DNA of 64,000 nucleotides from Geoalkalibacter sp. (GTDB taxonomy: Bacteria; Desulfobacterota; Desulfuromonadia; Desulfuromonadales; Geoalkalibacteraceae): positions 1-64,000 of the forward strand of contig NZ_JAUWAV010000013.1 of the NCBI RefSeq assembly GCF_030605225.1, in the 5' to 3' direction. The notes beneath the pieces were generated by a model, which worked only from the letters and a program-made list of their open reading frames with translations, had not been told where the DNA came from and did no database searches. The position numbers were made by a program, and so were the translations under genes. Positions 9,103 to 16,698 of this stretch are shown here, in pieces (the stretch's first letter is position 1; the number at the start of each line of letters is the position of its first letter).

Positions 9103-10611
9103 TCACCTGATCTTGCGGATGGTGTTGGGCGTGGGAAACTGCACCGCGAGCGGACAGTGCGGCACATCGTAGGTCTTGCCGCGATACACCCCGCCGAAGG
9201 TCATCAGGTAAAACTCGCGCGGCGCAAGGCTTAGGACATCGGAGGTCTTGACCATCAGATCCTCGGTTTCGCGCACACTAAAGCCGCCGCCAAAGCTTAG
9301 GATGGGGCTGAGGATTTTTCTCTCGCCCAGGTGGCGCGAGACGTAATCGGCCGTTTCGGAATCGGGCACGCGGAAGAATATCTTGGTGTTGGCGTTGTCG
9401 AGAATCGAGTAGGTTTTTTCGTGCCCGAGCACATCGGTGAGCTGGTTGATGCTCTGGTTGTAGGCGGTGATGAAGGTGTTGGAGGAACCAACCTGGGCGA
9501 TCATGTCGGGAAAGCCTGAGTGAATGCAGCTTTGCGCCTCATCGATATGCAGCGTCAGGGGCGGATGGATTTTGCCGCCGCTTGCCAGGACGCGCCCGAT
9601 GTAGCTCTGGATCATGGACAAGATAACCTTGGCCGTGGTCTGCGCGGCGCGCGCGGTCAGAAGCGCGCCCAGCTGCACGACCATGATCACCGTTTTGCCC
9701 TCCTCCAGGCGCTTCAAGAAACGATTCTCGTCGGCCTTGCCGATGATGCGCCCGACATGGCCGTTGGTGAGCTCGGAGAGCGCCACGCGCAAGGATGAGC
9801 CGACCTTGGCGAAAAAATCCGGCGGCGTGGACAAGATGCGATTGAGCATCTGCACCAGGTTTTCAATGTCCTTGGTGGGATCAAGGGAGGCCAGCTGGTC
9901 GCGCAGCTTGGTCAACCCGTTGTAGCTGACATAATTTTCCACCTCCTTGAGGTTGAACACCGGCTGCCGGTGATTGGCCACGGCCAGGGTGATCAGGCCC
10001 GTGGTGATGCCAAGGGCCATCTCGTAGGCCACGTTGTAGTAATAGGGGTCATCGCCCACCGAGACGCCCGCGGTGATGTGCGCCACCAGTTCCTCGATCA
10101 TGTAGTAGGAGGCCAGCGGATCGATGACGGCCGAGAGGTCGGGAAAGATGGGCGTGACCAGCATCAGATCGTCCTTGCGGCCGGTTTTGAGCGCCCAGTA
10201 GGCAATGGCGTTGAAGAGCTCGGGATCGCCCTTGGGGTCAAAAATCACCGTGCTGTAGCCTTTGCGGATGTCGCTGATGGCGATCTGCTCGAGCAGGCGC
10301 GATTTGCCGCTGCGCGTGGAACCAAACACCCAGGCGCCGGCGCACCGATAGCTGTCCGGGATTTCAAGGCTTAGCAGCTTTTCCTTTTTCTTGAGCTCAA
10401 CGCCCTCGCCCAGCCTGGTTTTGAGTTTCGCCAGCCGCGGCTGGGTAAAGGCGAGCCGTTTCGCCTCTTCGGCGTGGTTGCGCCGACGGGTGCGCGACTG
10501 CTTGTTGAGCGTGGCCACGCCGCGCACGCTGGCGAGGTTTTCGCGGCGAACGGCTTGCGCTGTTTCGAGTTTCTTGCGCCACTTTTGGATGATCGACCTG
10601 GCGAGGCTCAT
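9103..10611 (-). CDS. traD: TraD-like type IV coupling ATPase lacking membrane segments
   Basis: A 502-residue P-loop ATPase that should deliver the DNA-protein complex to the secretion channel. Walker A is GSTRSGKSR at about residues 97-105, followed by the typical FDPKGDPE; Walker B is LTLHIDEAQ near residue 350, and the sensor-like FITAYNQSINQL follows. Coupling proteins normally start with two transmembrane helices; here the first 80 residues are basic and helical with none. The start codon overlaps the stop of the NusA-like gene (ATGA), and the stop abuts the MobH-like gene, so the genes are translationally coupled. The family assignment is firm; the membrane anchoring must come from a partner. 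Confidence 0.9.
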   Translation of the reverse strand: MSLARSIIQKWRKKLETAQAVRRENLASVRGVATLNKQSRTRRRNHAEEAKRLAFTQPRLAKLKTRLGEGVELKKKEKLLSLEIPDSYRCAGAWVFGSTRSGKSRLLEQIAISDIRKGYSTVIFDPKGDPELFNAIAYWALKTGRKDDLMLVTPIFPDLSAVIDPLASYYMIEELVAHITAGVSVGDDPYYYNVAYEMALGITTGLITLAVANHRQPVFNLKEVENYVSYNGLTKLRDQLASLDPTKDIENLVQMLNRILSTPPDFFAKVGSSLRVALSELTNGHVGRIIGKADENRFLKRLEEGKTVIMVVQLGALLTARAAQTTAKVILSMIQSYIGRVLASGGKIHPPLTLHIDEAQSCIHSGFPDMIAQVGSSNTFITAYNQSINQLTDVLGHEKTYSILDNANTKIFFRVPDSETADYVSRHLGERKILSPILSFGGGFSVRETEDLMVKTSDVLSLAPREFYLMTFGGVYRGKTYDVPHCPLAVQFPTPNTIRKIR

Positions 10612-11465
10612 CGGCGGATCTCCTCGGTTCGTTGGGCCAGAAATTCCAGCTCGCGCGGCAGCTGCTTTTCCTTGCGCCGCCGAAACAGGCTGCGGCGCGC
10701 CTTGCGGATTTCAACGCCGTTTTTGCCAATCAGGATAAAAACATGCTCCCCCAGCTCCTTGCTGACCGCGGTAAGCGTCTGCTTGGGGATTTTGTGGGTG
10801 GTCCAGATCTCCGAGCGCTCCCCGGGTTGGCGCATGCGGCAGGTGATGCGCAAGTCCTGGGGCGCGTTTTCGAACCATTGCGCCAACAGTTGCTCGGGCA
10901 GGCGCTTGCTGGTGCGATCCAGGGTGAGACGGATGCGCGGCACCTGGCCGACCATGACCGGGGTGCAGCTGGCCAGATGGAAGTAGCGCTCCTCCCCCGG
11001 CAGGTAGCGGCCGCGCTCGTTGCGGGGCAGGTTCTGCGACGGGCAATGGCCGGTGACCAGGCCCTGCTGGGGCCCAAGGTCGAACTCGACATACAAGGAG
11101 CCATCGCGATCGATCCGTGTGACGACGCCCTGGGAAACCTTGTTGCAATGCTTGCGGATCTTTTTGACCTCGCGGACCACGCTGGCACGCTGCAGGGCGC
11201 CCTGGATGTGGCGGTGGAGGTTTTTGATGCCCGAGAGATTGGCCTCGGGAATATCGCGCCAGGTGCCGCCATTGAGCATGGAAAAGGCCAGGATGCGGAT
11301 TTCGAGGGTGCGCTCGTCGATGCGCACCTGGATGTCCTCGCCACGGTATCTGCTGCTCAGCACCTCGCTCATGGTTCGCTCGATGGTGTCGAGCACCGTG
11401 ACCGGCGGCAACCGATAGAGCGCGGCCATCTCCGCGAGGGAGGTCTTGAAATGATCCAGGTGCAT
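10608..11465 (-). CDS. NusA-like protein (NusA N-terminal, S1 and KH-like regions)
   Basis: A 285-residue protein that heads the mobilisation operon. Residues 1-65 resemble the NusA N-terminal domain that contacts RNA polymerase (DTIERTMSEVLSSRYRG). About residues 110-185 resemble the NusA S1 domain (VSQGVVTRIDRDGSLYVEFDLG), ending in the NusA-type sequence RLTLDRTSKRLPEQLL. Residues about 190-255 resemble a KH domain with GKNGVEIRKARRS. It is shorter than chromosomal NusA, which has two KH domains and about 350-500 residues. No Shine-Dalgarno is seen; instead CCCTCCCC lies directly before the ATG. I infer a role in elongation or antitermination across the long transfer operons. The similarity is by eye and moderate. 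Confidence 0.6.
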   Translation of the reverse strand: MHLDHFKTSLAEMAALYRLPPVTVLDTIERTMSEVLSSRYRGEDIQVRIDERTLEIRILAFSMLNGGTWRDIPEANLSGIKNLHRHIQGALQRASVVREVKKIRKHCNKVSQGVVTRIDRDGSLYVEFDLGPQQGLVTGHCPSQNLPRNERGRYLPGEERYFHLASCTPVMVGQVPRIRLTLDRTSKRLPEQLLAQWFENAPQDLRITCRMRQPGERSEIWTTHKIPKQTLTAVSKELGEHVFILIGKNGVEIRKARRSLFRRRKEKQLPRELEFLAQRTEEIRR

Positions 11466-11510
11466 GGGGAGGGTCAGCGATCCTTTCCGGCAACTCGGAG
11501 GTCCTAACTG

Positions 11511-11571
11511 TAAAGGACCGCGGCTCCCCCAAAATTCTTGGGAAAAGTGCGGAAAGGAAATTATTTTTTTC
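11511..11571 (-). promoter_or_regulatory. Shared transfer-operon motif, copy A
   Basis: On the minus strand this holds an A/T block (AAATAATTT), then GAATTTTGGGGGAG, then CGCGGTCCTTTA. The same arrangement occurs at 49386-49450 (minus) and 49502-49564 (plus). In all three the GGGGGAG core lies about 59-64 nt before the first start codon of an operon; here that is the NusA-like gene. I read it as a promoter or activator site; its recogniser is not known. Confidence 0.6.
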
Positions 11572-11673
11572 TAAAGCCAGCGATGGACTTGGCGGGAGTA
11601 GATTGCGGGGAAAGGTGCAAATAAGCCTCGGTTTCCCATGGTGAAACGGGGCTTAACCCCTCAAGATGAAAAC

Positions 11674-11703
11674 AAAGCCCCCCTGCTCGCACAGGGGGGC
11701 TTT
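11674..11703 (-). terminator. Rho-independent terminator after the par operon
   Basis: AAAGCCCCCCTG and CAGGGGGGCTTT form a perfect 12-bp stem around a 6-nt loop. Read on the minus strand, the stem ends in GCTTTGTTTTC. It lies 35 nt beyond the stop of the RHH gene and separates the partition operon from the mobilisation operon downstream. Confidence 0.8.
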
Positions 11704-11738
11704 GGGTCAGCTTCCAGCAGATTACAAATCAAGGCCGT

Positions 11739-12230
11739 TCAGCCGCGGCTCATCTCGCGCTCAAGAAGCCTGCGGATTTTATCCTGGGTTTTCTCAACTT
11801 TCTCGAAATAGAGCTCAAGCGCTGCAATACCCAGGGACGTTTTGTCCTGAACCTTGCCGATGCCGCCATTGGCGATGAATTTCTCAACCCGTGCGTTCAG
11901 ACTCGGCGGAATCTTGATGTAGAAGGGCTCGGTGTTCTTCTGCGCCTCTTCGGTCTGGCCCTTGCGCCGCCTTTTTCCCGACCCGGTCACCGCGGGGAGT
12001 TCCTGGGGTTCGCCGGGAGCGAAAGACTCCCAATCCTCCATTTCGTCGTCCAGCTCTATCCCCTGCTTATCAGGCGCCGCCTGGTCTTGCGCTCCAGCGG
12101 AGCGCTCCGTGTCGGGTGCGGGCTGCGGCGCCAGGGGCATGCTCAAGGCTTTTTTCCTTTTTTCCAACTGCGCCATGAGAGCGTCGTTTTTGACCTCCAG
12201 GCGCGATTCCTTTTTCTCCTGGTCGTCCAT
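11739..12230 (-). CDS. Ribbon-helix-helix-type partner of ParA (ParB/ParG analogue)
   Basis: A 163-residue protein. The first 95 residues are charged and likely disordered. The C-terminal part (FYIKIPPSLNARVEKFI, then a helix ending ALELYFEKVEK) looks like a beta strand plus helices of a ribbon-helix-helix DNA-binding fold. Its ATG shares one base with the parA stop (TGATG), which is strong evidence for co-translation. In type Ib partition systems a small RHH protein binds the centromere and stimulates ParA, and that is the likely role here. No classical ParB is seen in the window. The fold call is by pattern only. Confidence 0.65.
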   Translation of the reverse strand: MDDQEKKESRLEVKNDALMAQLEKRKKALSMPLAPQPAPDTERSAGAQDQAAPDKQGIELDDEMEDWESFAPGEPQELPAVTGSGKRRRKGQTEEAQKNTEPFYIKIPPSLNARVEKFIANGGIGKVQDKTSLGIAALELYFEKVEKTQDKIRRLLEREMSRG

Positions 12231-13114
12231 CAGTTCACCTCCTGGGCGATGATTTCCTTGGCGAGTTGGAAGTAGGCCTGGGCGGCCGGACTCTTGGGGT
12301 CGTAGTCGATGATGGATTTGCCCATGAACACCCCCTCGTTGAGGGTCGTGTTTTCCGGGATGGCGGTTTTCAGGAAGATCTCCTCGCCAAAGAGCATCTC
12401 CATGTCCAGGGTGTTGATCCGCGCCGCCTTGGTTGCGGGAATGTCCTTGCGCAACGGCACGGCCTTGGTCGACACAACCCCGTTGAGGCGCGCGGCGTCC
12501 GGGTAGTCCTCCTGGATTTCCAGAATGGAGACGAGAAACTCAGGAATCGCGCGGGTGACGTAGGGATCGCTCTGGATCCAGGGGATCAGCACCTCGGTCG
12601 AGGCGGCCAGGGAGTTGTAGACAAAGCCGCCAAGGCCCGGGGGGGTGTCGATCAGAACATAGTCGAACAAATCGAGGTAGTCCCTGAGCATTTTGAACAG
12701 GGTGCGGCGCCGCGGAGTGATCCACTCCTCCACCCGCGCCAGGGTGATGATGGAGGGGGCAAGCAGAAGATTGGGTTTGACCTCAAGCAAGACGTCCGGC
12801 AGGGCGATTTCTCCCAGGAGCACCTCGCGCATGGTCTTTTCGTCGTCAAAGGTCGGGGACTCGTCCATGCCCAGGCCGATGGTCAACGACCCCTGGGGGT
12901 CCAGGTCGATCAGAAGAACCCGACGCTGCTGGCTCGCCAGGGCAATCCCCAGGTTTTCGGTCATGGTGGTTTTGCCCACCCCACCCTTTTGCACGCCCAC
13001 GGTGATGACACGCGTGCCCTGGAAGCCGCTGCGCTGCTTGGTGACCTTGGCATAGGCCTGGCGCGCCGCCATCAGGCGCAGCTCCATGCGCTCATCCTTG
13101 CTTAACTTGGCCAT
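12230..13114 (-). CDS. parA: ParA-family partition ATPase
   Basis: A 294-residue ATPase started at the ATG at 13114, which has GGGGGAGG just upstream; the longer in-frame extension to 13180 has no such site. It contains the deviant Walker A KGGVGKTTMTENL, the A' motif LLIDLDPQGSLT and Walker B DYVLIDTPPGLG. ParA proteins form ATP-dependent patterns on the nucleoid and move plasmid copies to daughter cells. The N-terminal 45 residues before the Walker box are basic and could form a small DNA-binding region. The downstream RHH gene is translationally coupled. A 350-bp AT-rich spacer upstream may contain the promoter and centromere. Confidence 0.92.
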   Translation of the reverse strand: MAKLSKDERMELRLMAARQAYAKVTKQRSGFQGTRVITVGVQKGGVGKTTMTENLGIALASQQRRVLLIDLDPQGSLTIGLGMDESPTFDDEKTMREVLLGEIALPDVLLEVKPNLLLAPSIITLARVEEWITPRRRTLFKMLRDYLDLFDYVLIDTPPGLGGFVYNSLAASTEVLIPWIQSDPYVTRAIPEFLVSILEIQEDYPDAARLNGVVSTKAVPLRKDIPATKAARINTLDMEMLFGEEIFLKTAIPENTTLNEGVFMGKSIIDYDPKSPAAQAYFQLAKEIIAQEVN

Positions 13115-13197
13115 ATCCTCCCCCGCTTTAATTTTTTTTGTCCGTACATGCCTTGAGCAATCAAGGTTTCCATTTACCAAAAAAAAACAACTTTGTC

Positions 13198-13218
13198 AAA
13201 AAAAGTTTAGCTTTTTTT
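13198..13218. repeat. A7/T7 inverted repeat, copy 1
   Basis: Seven A residues, the spacer GTTTAGC, then seven T residues. A second copy with the same arm and spacer length lies 153 bp to the right at 13353-13373. Confidence 0.7.
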
Positions 13219-13350
13219 AAACCAAACAAAAACAAAAAAAACAAAAACATACAAAGGCAAATTTGACAAATCAAAACAAGACAAATGTTTAAATCCTAAA
13301 ATTGCCTAAAGTTTCATTTCTTTTTTTAAAGCAAAAAAAAGGGAAGCTAG

Positions 13351-13375
13351 CCAAAAAAAGTTTTGATTTTTTTGG
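13351..13375. repeat. A7/T7 inverted repeat, copy 2
   Basis: CCAAAAAAA and TTTTTTTGG form perfect 9-bp arms around the 7-nt spacer GTTTTGA. Arm type and spacer length match copy 1. The pair is a candidate binding site for the RHH partition protein or a transcriptional hairpin. Confidence 0.7.
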
Positions 13376-13464
13376 TATATTTTTTATAAAATTTGTTTTG
13401 TTTTCAGACGATTGGTGATGGCTTGCACGGATAGGCGCGGTCGGTCGGCGAGGGAGGGAAGTTT

Positions 13465-13923
13465 ATGCGGCTCAAGGAATACCGCGAGGCGAGCGCAACG
13501 AAAATCCCCCTTAAGGCCCTGCGGTTTCTGGTTCAGTGCGGGGTGCTCAGTGATCCGCTCGCCGCCGGGGATCAGGAATTTCTGGAAAGGCTCGAGCGCA
13601 TTTGGGGCAATGCCGATCTTCTTCGCGTTCAGATGGCCCCGATGGGACGGGTCCGGCGGGAGAACCTGACCCAGACGGCCGACTTGAGTGATCGCTGGCA
13701 ACGTCATCTGCAAACCACTTTTTACAATCTTGGGATTCAGGGGCGAAAAATCTCAACCCGCAAGGTTGTGCTCGAAAACGCCAACCGCTTTCCAAGTCTT
13801 GCACGGTTGCTGGGGGAAAATCCCGACTTCGTCATGGAGGAGGCCAAGCGGATTCGGCGCCGGGCGGCCGGGTTGCGGGCAAAGGCCAAGAGAAGGGTAG
13901 GGGGCGGCGGAGAAAAATGCTAA
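13465..13923 (+). CDS. Small basic protein, unknown function
   Basis: A 152-residue protein. GGGAGGGAAG lies just ahead of the ATG. The first 65 residues are helical (LKALRFLVQCGVLSDPL) and could contain a winged or HTH-like fold; the C terminus is strongly basic (RRRAAGLRAKAKRR), which fits nucleic-acid binding. It sits between the AT-rich spacer and the actin-like gene. I do not recognise a family. About 220 nt without a convincing gene follow before the next start. Confidence 0.6.
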   Translation: MRLKEYREASATKIPLKALRFLVQCGVLSDPLAAGDQEFLERLERIWGNADLLRVQMAPMGRVRRENLTQTADLSDRWQRHLQTTFYNLGIQGRKISTRKVVLENANRFPSLARLLGENPDFVMEEAKRIRRRAAGLRAKAKRRVGGGGEKC

Positions 13924-14145
13924 GGAACTCTTTTGGGCAGGTAATCGACATTTTTACCTACCAAGGAAAGAAGAAAGGTCATTTTATAACGCCCCACAAA
14001 AGACCCCCGGGGAGAGCCTTGTTCGAGAACCTCTTGGTAATGCACTTGCGCTTTATTTTGTTTGCACTTTTGTTCTTTTTTTTCGGCTCGGCCAAAAGTT
14101 TCGCCTATACTTCGCAGGATTGAGTTTTTCGGGGGAGTTACTCTG

Positions 14146-15072
14146 ATGAAGGTAGGCTTGGAGTTGGGCCGCTTGGTCATTGGCGGGACTTTAACCGGGC
14201 AGTCCTTTTGTATCGATGCGGCCGATGGGGCCAAGTGTCTTGAATCGCGCGAGGGACTGCTGTCCATCCTCGACAAAATTCCTGGGAATTTCGCCCAGCA
14301 CATGACGGGTCTTGCGCTGGCGCTGCCATCCGAGCGTATCACTCCGGCGTTGCAGGGGTGGCTCCGGGAGTGGACGGCAAGGACGCGATTGCGGGCCGAA
14401 GAGGTCGTCCTGGTCGATCTTAAGGACGCATTGCTGGAGAGCTGGGTCGCGCGCGATCGCAAAAGGCGCCATCGCGCCCATGCCGCAGGTTTGCTGGTCG
14501 GCATGGTGGATGTGGTGTTTTTTCTGGTCCAGGGGGGACGAATCGAAGCCGATTCGGTCGTGAGACTGGAAGGGGAGGGGATCGCAACGCTTCTCGCTTC
14601 AGAAGACCTTTCGTCCGATCACCTGTTGTGCGTCCTCAATCCCTTGAGCAAGCAAAGCCGTCAGCAGTGGAGCGAAATTGACGCCCAAGCAACACTCTGG
14701 GCGCAGCAATTGTGGCGCCGGATTTGCTTTCTGAGGGACTGGGTGCAGGATCCGGATTTCCCGATTTTGTTGGGCGGACCAGGAGGCCCAATTCTCAAGG
14801 AATACCTGGGGCGATCCTGTGAGTCACCCCTGTGGAGTGGTGAGAATTTCCCACTTGAAATGGCCCGTGGCGCAATTTCCAAAGCCTTTCCCCGGCGCCG
14901 CGCAGCGAAGGCAACCCCGACAAAAAGCCGCCTGATTGTCCAAATCAGGGACCAGGAAATTTTGGAGGAATTGCATTGCTTGCCCAAAAAAGTCCGGGGT
15001 AAAGTTGTCGAAAAAGCCCTTCGAAACGCTCTTCTCGGAAAAAATAGACATCGTTTTTTGGAGGGAATTTAG
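14146..15072 (+). CDS. Possible actin-like protein with a C-terminal RHH-like segment
   Basis: A 308-residue protein; GGGGGAG lies eight bases before the ATG. Features of the actin-like ATPase fold can be traced: an N-terminal strand-turn VGLELGRLVIGG (phosphate-1-like), ALALPSERI, a second strand-turn with GGRI near residue 130 (phosphate-2-like), and ILLGGPGGPILKEYL (adenosine-motif-like) near residue 215. The acidic and glycine residues of these motifs are partly missing, so activity is uncertain. The last 50 residues, after a basic linker, read RLIVQIRDQEILEEL and KVVEKALRNALL, which resembles a ribbon-helix-helix protein such as ParR. It lies between the partition and replication genes. 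A maintenance role is inferred; the fold call is tentative. Confidence 0.4.
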   Translation: MKVGLELGRLVIGGTLTGQSFCIDAADGAKCLESREGLLSILDKIPGNFAQHMTGLALALPSERITPALQGWLREWTARTRLRAEEVVLVDLKDALLESWVARDRKRRHRAHAAGLLVGMVDVVFFLVQGGRIEADSVVRLEGEGIATLLASEDLSSDHLLCVLNPLSKQSRQQWSEIDAQATLWAQQLWRRICFLRDWVQDPDFPILLGGPGGPILKEYLGRSCESPLWSGENFPLEMARGAISKAFPRRRAAKATPTKSRLIVQIRDQEILEELHCLPKKVRGKVVEKALRNALLGKNRHRFLEGI

Positions 15073-15102
15073 GCAACAAAGGATCTTTCCAGGGGGGAAA
15101 TA

Positions 15103-16236
15103 ATGGCTGGAGCAGGGGGGGAAAAGTCCAAAAAAGAGGAACGCAAAAAGCAGGAACAGCTCCACCAAAAACAGTTGGAGTTGTTTACGATCCCGGACAT
15201 TGCGGGATCGGGCTTGTCTCATACCATTGAATTTTTATCGAGCGCGCCGCGCTTTGTCAGAGGAAAAAACCTCACCCGCCCACGCAGCTATGAGGGGCGA
15301 CTCAACCTGGTGCGCACCTACGAGGATAAGATCAACCAGGTGCCTTATCGCGCCCGGGTCACCATCTCGCCGGCCATTTTGTCGGTGACGGCGCCCGAAC
15401 CCTTAAGCGATGAGCAGGGCGATGCCGGCGAGGTCTTCGTGTACCCCGGTTCGGATGTGGAAATTCTGGAAAAGATTTTCATCAAGCTGGGCACCCGCGG
15501 GCAAGGCCGGTTTTCCACGGACAATCGCGGACGGCCGGTTTTTGGCGTGCGCTTCACCATCAACCAAATCGTCAAGGAGTTGCGCGAGCTGGGCAAGAGC
15601 CGCCGTCCGGAGGAGGTTTTGCGGGCCATCGAGGTCGGGGTCAATGCCCGCGTCACCATCGAGGTGGAATCTCCGGACAAGAAGGACTGCTGGGAAATTA
15701 CCGATGGAATTTTCTCGAATTTCATCCGGGTGAAGCGAGAGCAATATGAAGATGGGGGCGAAGCGGATAAGACGTGTTTTGTGGCCTTGCATCCTTTAGT
15801 AGTCAAGTGTTTACAAGACCAGACCTTTCGCAAGTTTGATTATGCGAAAAATCTCTCCTACAAGTCCCCGTTAACCCGTTGGCTGCATGAAAAACTCTCG
15901 CACAAGTATGTCTATGCCGCCTCGGGTCTTGACTATAATTTTCGCCTGACGACTTTCCTGCAACTTTATGGGGCGCCTTTCTACCAAAGAATCGCGGATA
16001 ACCATAAGGAATTCAGGGAAGCCCTGGATGAATTAAGGGATGACGGGGTTCTTGACCGGTGGGACTATGAACTGATTCGTGATCCGCGCGACCGCCGAAG
16101 AACCGTTGATTACAAATATTCCTGCTGGGCGTCCGAAGCTTTTGTCAAACGAATCATCCTGTTCAACGTGGAAAAAAGCCAGAGAATTGAAGACTACAAA
16201 AAATTTCTCGCGCAAAACGCTCCCCAGGAACCCTAG
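15103..16236 (+). CDS. rep: Plasmid replication initiator (Rep)
   Basis: A 377-residue protein; AGGGGGGAAATA precedes the ATG. The N terminus is Lys/Glu-rich. The body has two regions that look like the paired winged-helix domains of plasmid Rep proteins, the second containing SPLTRWLHEKLSHKY, FRLTTFLQLYGAPFY and EFREALDELRDDGVL. Directly downstream lie Rep-type repeats and two perfect DnaA boxes, which is the normal arrangement for an iteron plasmid. I cannot name the incompatibility group; it resembles RepA-type initiators of large conjugative plasmids more than TrfA or pi. Such proteins bind iterons, melt the origin and repress their own gene. Confidence 0.7.
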   Translation: MAGAGGEKSKKEERKKQEQLHQKQLELFTIPDIAGSGLSHTIEFLSSAPRFVRGKNLTRPRSYEGRLNLVRTYEDKINQVPYRARVTISPAILSVTAPEPLSDEQGDAGEVFVYPGSDVEILEKIFIKLGTRGQGRFSTDNRGRPVFGVRFTINQIVKELRELGKSRRPEEVLRAIEVGVNARVTIEVESPDKKDCWEITDGIFSNFIRVKREQYEDGGEADKTCFVALHPLVVKCLQDQTFRKFDYAKNLSYKSPLTRWLHEKLSHKYVYAASGLDYNFRLTTFLQLYGAPFYQRIADNHKEFREALDELRDDGVLDRWDYELIRDPRDRRRTVDYKYSCWASEAFVKRIILFNVEKSQRIEDYKKFLAQNAPQEP

Positions 16237-16404
16237 CCCTCATTTCCAGGGACAAATACCGAGAACCCCGGCCGAAAGCGGCGCTCGGCCGTTGGGCTTG
16301 GCCGGGATGTCGGCCGGAAGCGCCAAAGGTTTTCGGAATTTCTCCCTGGTTCTTGGGTGCTTTGCGAAAAAATCCCGGGGGGCGTTGGCAGGGATGTAGC
16401 ATTT

Positions 16405-16413
16405 TGTGGATAA
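16405..16413 (-). promoter_or_regulatory. DnaA box, perfect
   Basis: TGTGGATAA, the reverse complement of the consensus DnaA box TTATCCACA. It lies immediately left of the Rep-type palindrome at 16416. Confidence 0.8.
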
Positions 16414-16415
16414 AG

Positions 16416-16436
16416 TTCAGGGAATTTGTCCCTGAA
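16416..16436. repeat. Rep-type palindrome
   Basis: TTCAGGGA, spacer ATTTG, TCCCTGAA: a perfect inverted repeat with 8-bp arms. A close copy (TTCAGGGAATTTCTCCCTG) lies at 16523-16541. These are candidate Rep-binding or autoregulation sites. Confidence 0.75.
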
Positions 16437-16495
16437 GTTAGAATTTGTGGCCACGAAAATGATCGTGAGTCGCGAGTCGAAGAATCTCTCGGCAC

Positions 16496-16504
16496 TTATC
16501 CACA
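16496..16504 (+). promoter_or_regulatory. DnaA box, perfect
   Basis: TTATCCACA, matching the consensus DnaA box exactly, 83 bp from the oppositely oriented box and between the two Rep-type palindromes. Confidence 0.8.
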
Positions 16505-16553
16505 GCCCGCAGGCCCTCAGGGTTCAGGGAATTTCTCCCTGCTTGTTTAAAGG

Positions 16554-16594
16554 TTCACGGAAAACGTCCCCCAATGTTCACGGAAAATGTCCCC
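16554..16594 (+). repeat. Two iteron-like direct repeats
   Basis: TTCACGGAAAACGTCCCC at 16554 and TTCACGGAAAATGTCCCC at 16577 differ at one base and are spaced 23 bp start to start, about two helical turns, as in iteron origins. They share the TTCA-GGAA-GTCCC pattern with the palindromes to the left. Confidence 0.75.
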
Positions 16595-16690
16595 AGAAAG
16601 CCCAACCGTTTGGAGAATTTCTTTTCACATTTCGCCGACTTCAAATTTTTGTTTGGCCCGGCAACCGGTTTTTTCAACCTTTTCAACCCT

Positions 16691-16698
16691 TGATTTTA
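16691..16698. repeat. Target-site duplication of the ISL3 element, left
   Basis: TGATTTTA directly abuts the left end of the element and is repeated exactly at 18073-18080, the 8-bp length typical of the ISL3 family. Confidence 0.9.

Larger units (their letters stand above)
13115..13464. other. AT-rich divergent spacer between parA and the rep-side genes
   Basis: No gene is seen. The strand is dominated by A and T runs (many AAACAAAAA-like tracts) and contains two near-identical hairpins listed separately. It lies between parA (minus) and the plus-strand gene at 13465. Curved, A-tract-rich DNA of this type is common at promoters, centromeres and origins; which applies here cannot be decided from sequence. 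Confidence 0.6.
16237..16690. other. Putative replication origin (oriV)
   Basis: A 450-bp gene-free stretch right after rep. It contains two perfect DnaA boxes in opposite orientation, a perfect 8-bp-arm palindrome TTCAGGGA/TCCCTGAA, a related half-palindrome, and two 18-bp repeats 23 bp apart. All repeats fit a loose consensus TTCASGGAA...GTCCC. A further degenerate copy is at about 16333-16349. The ISL3 insertion begins just beyond it. Confidence 0.75.

Noticed and set aside
11466-13464. Origin of transfer (oriT)
   Set aside because: Spacers near the mobilisation and partition genes hold inverted repeats, but MobH nick sites have no consensus I can recognise, so no oriT is claimed.
13917-14123. 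68-codon frame with a hydrophobic stretch between two plus-strand genes
   Set aside because: No ribosome site, overlaps the preceding stop, and most of it is translated T-rich spacer. It could be a leader but cannot be supported.
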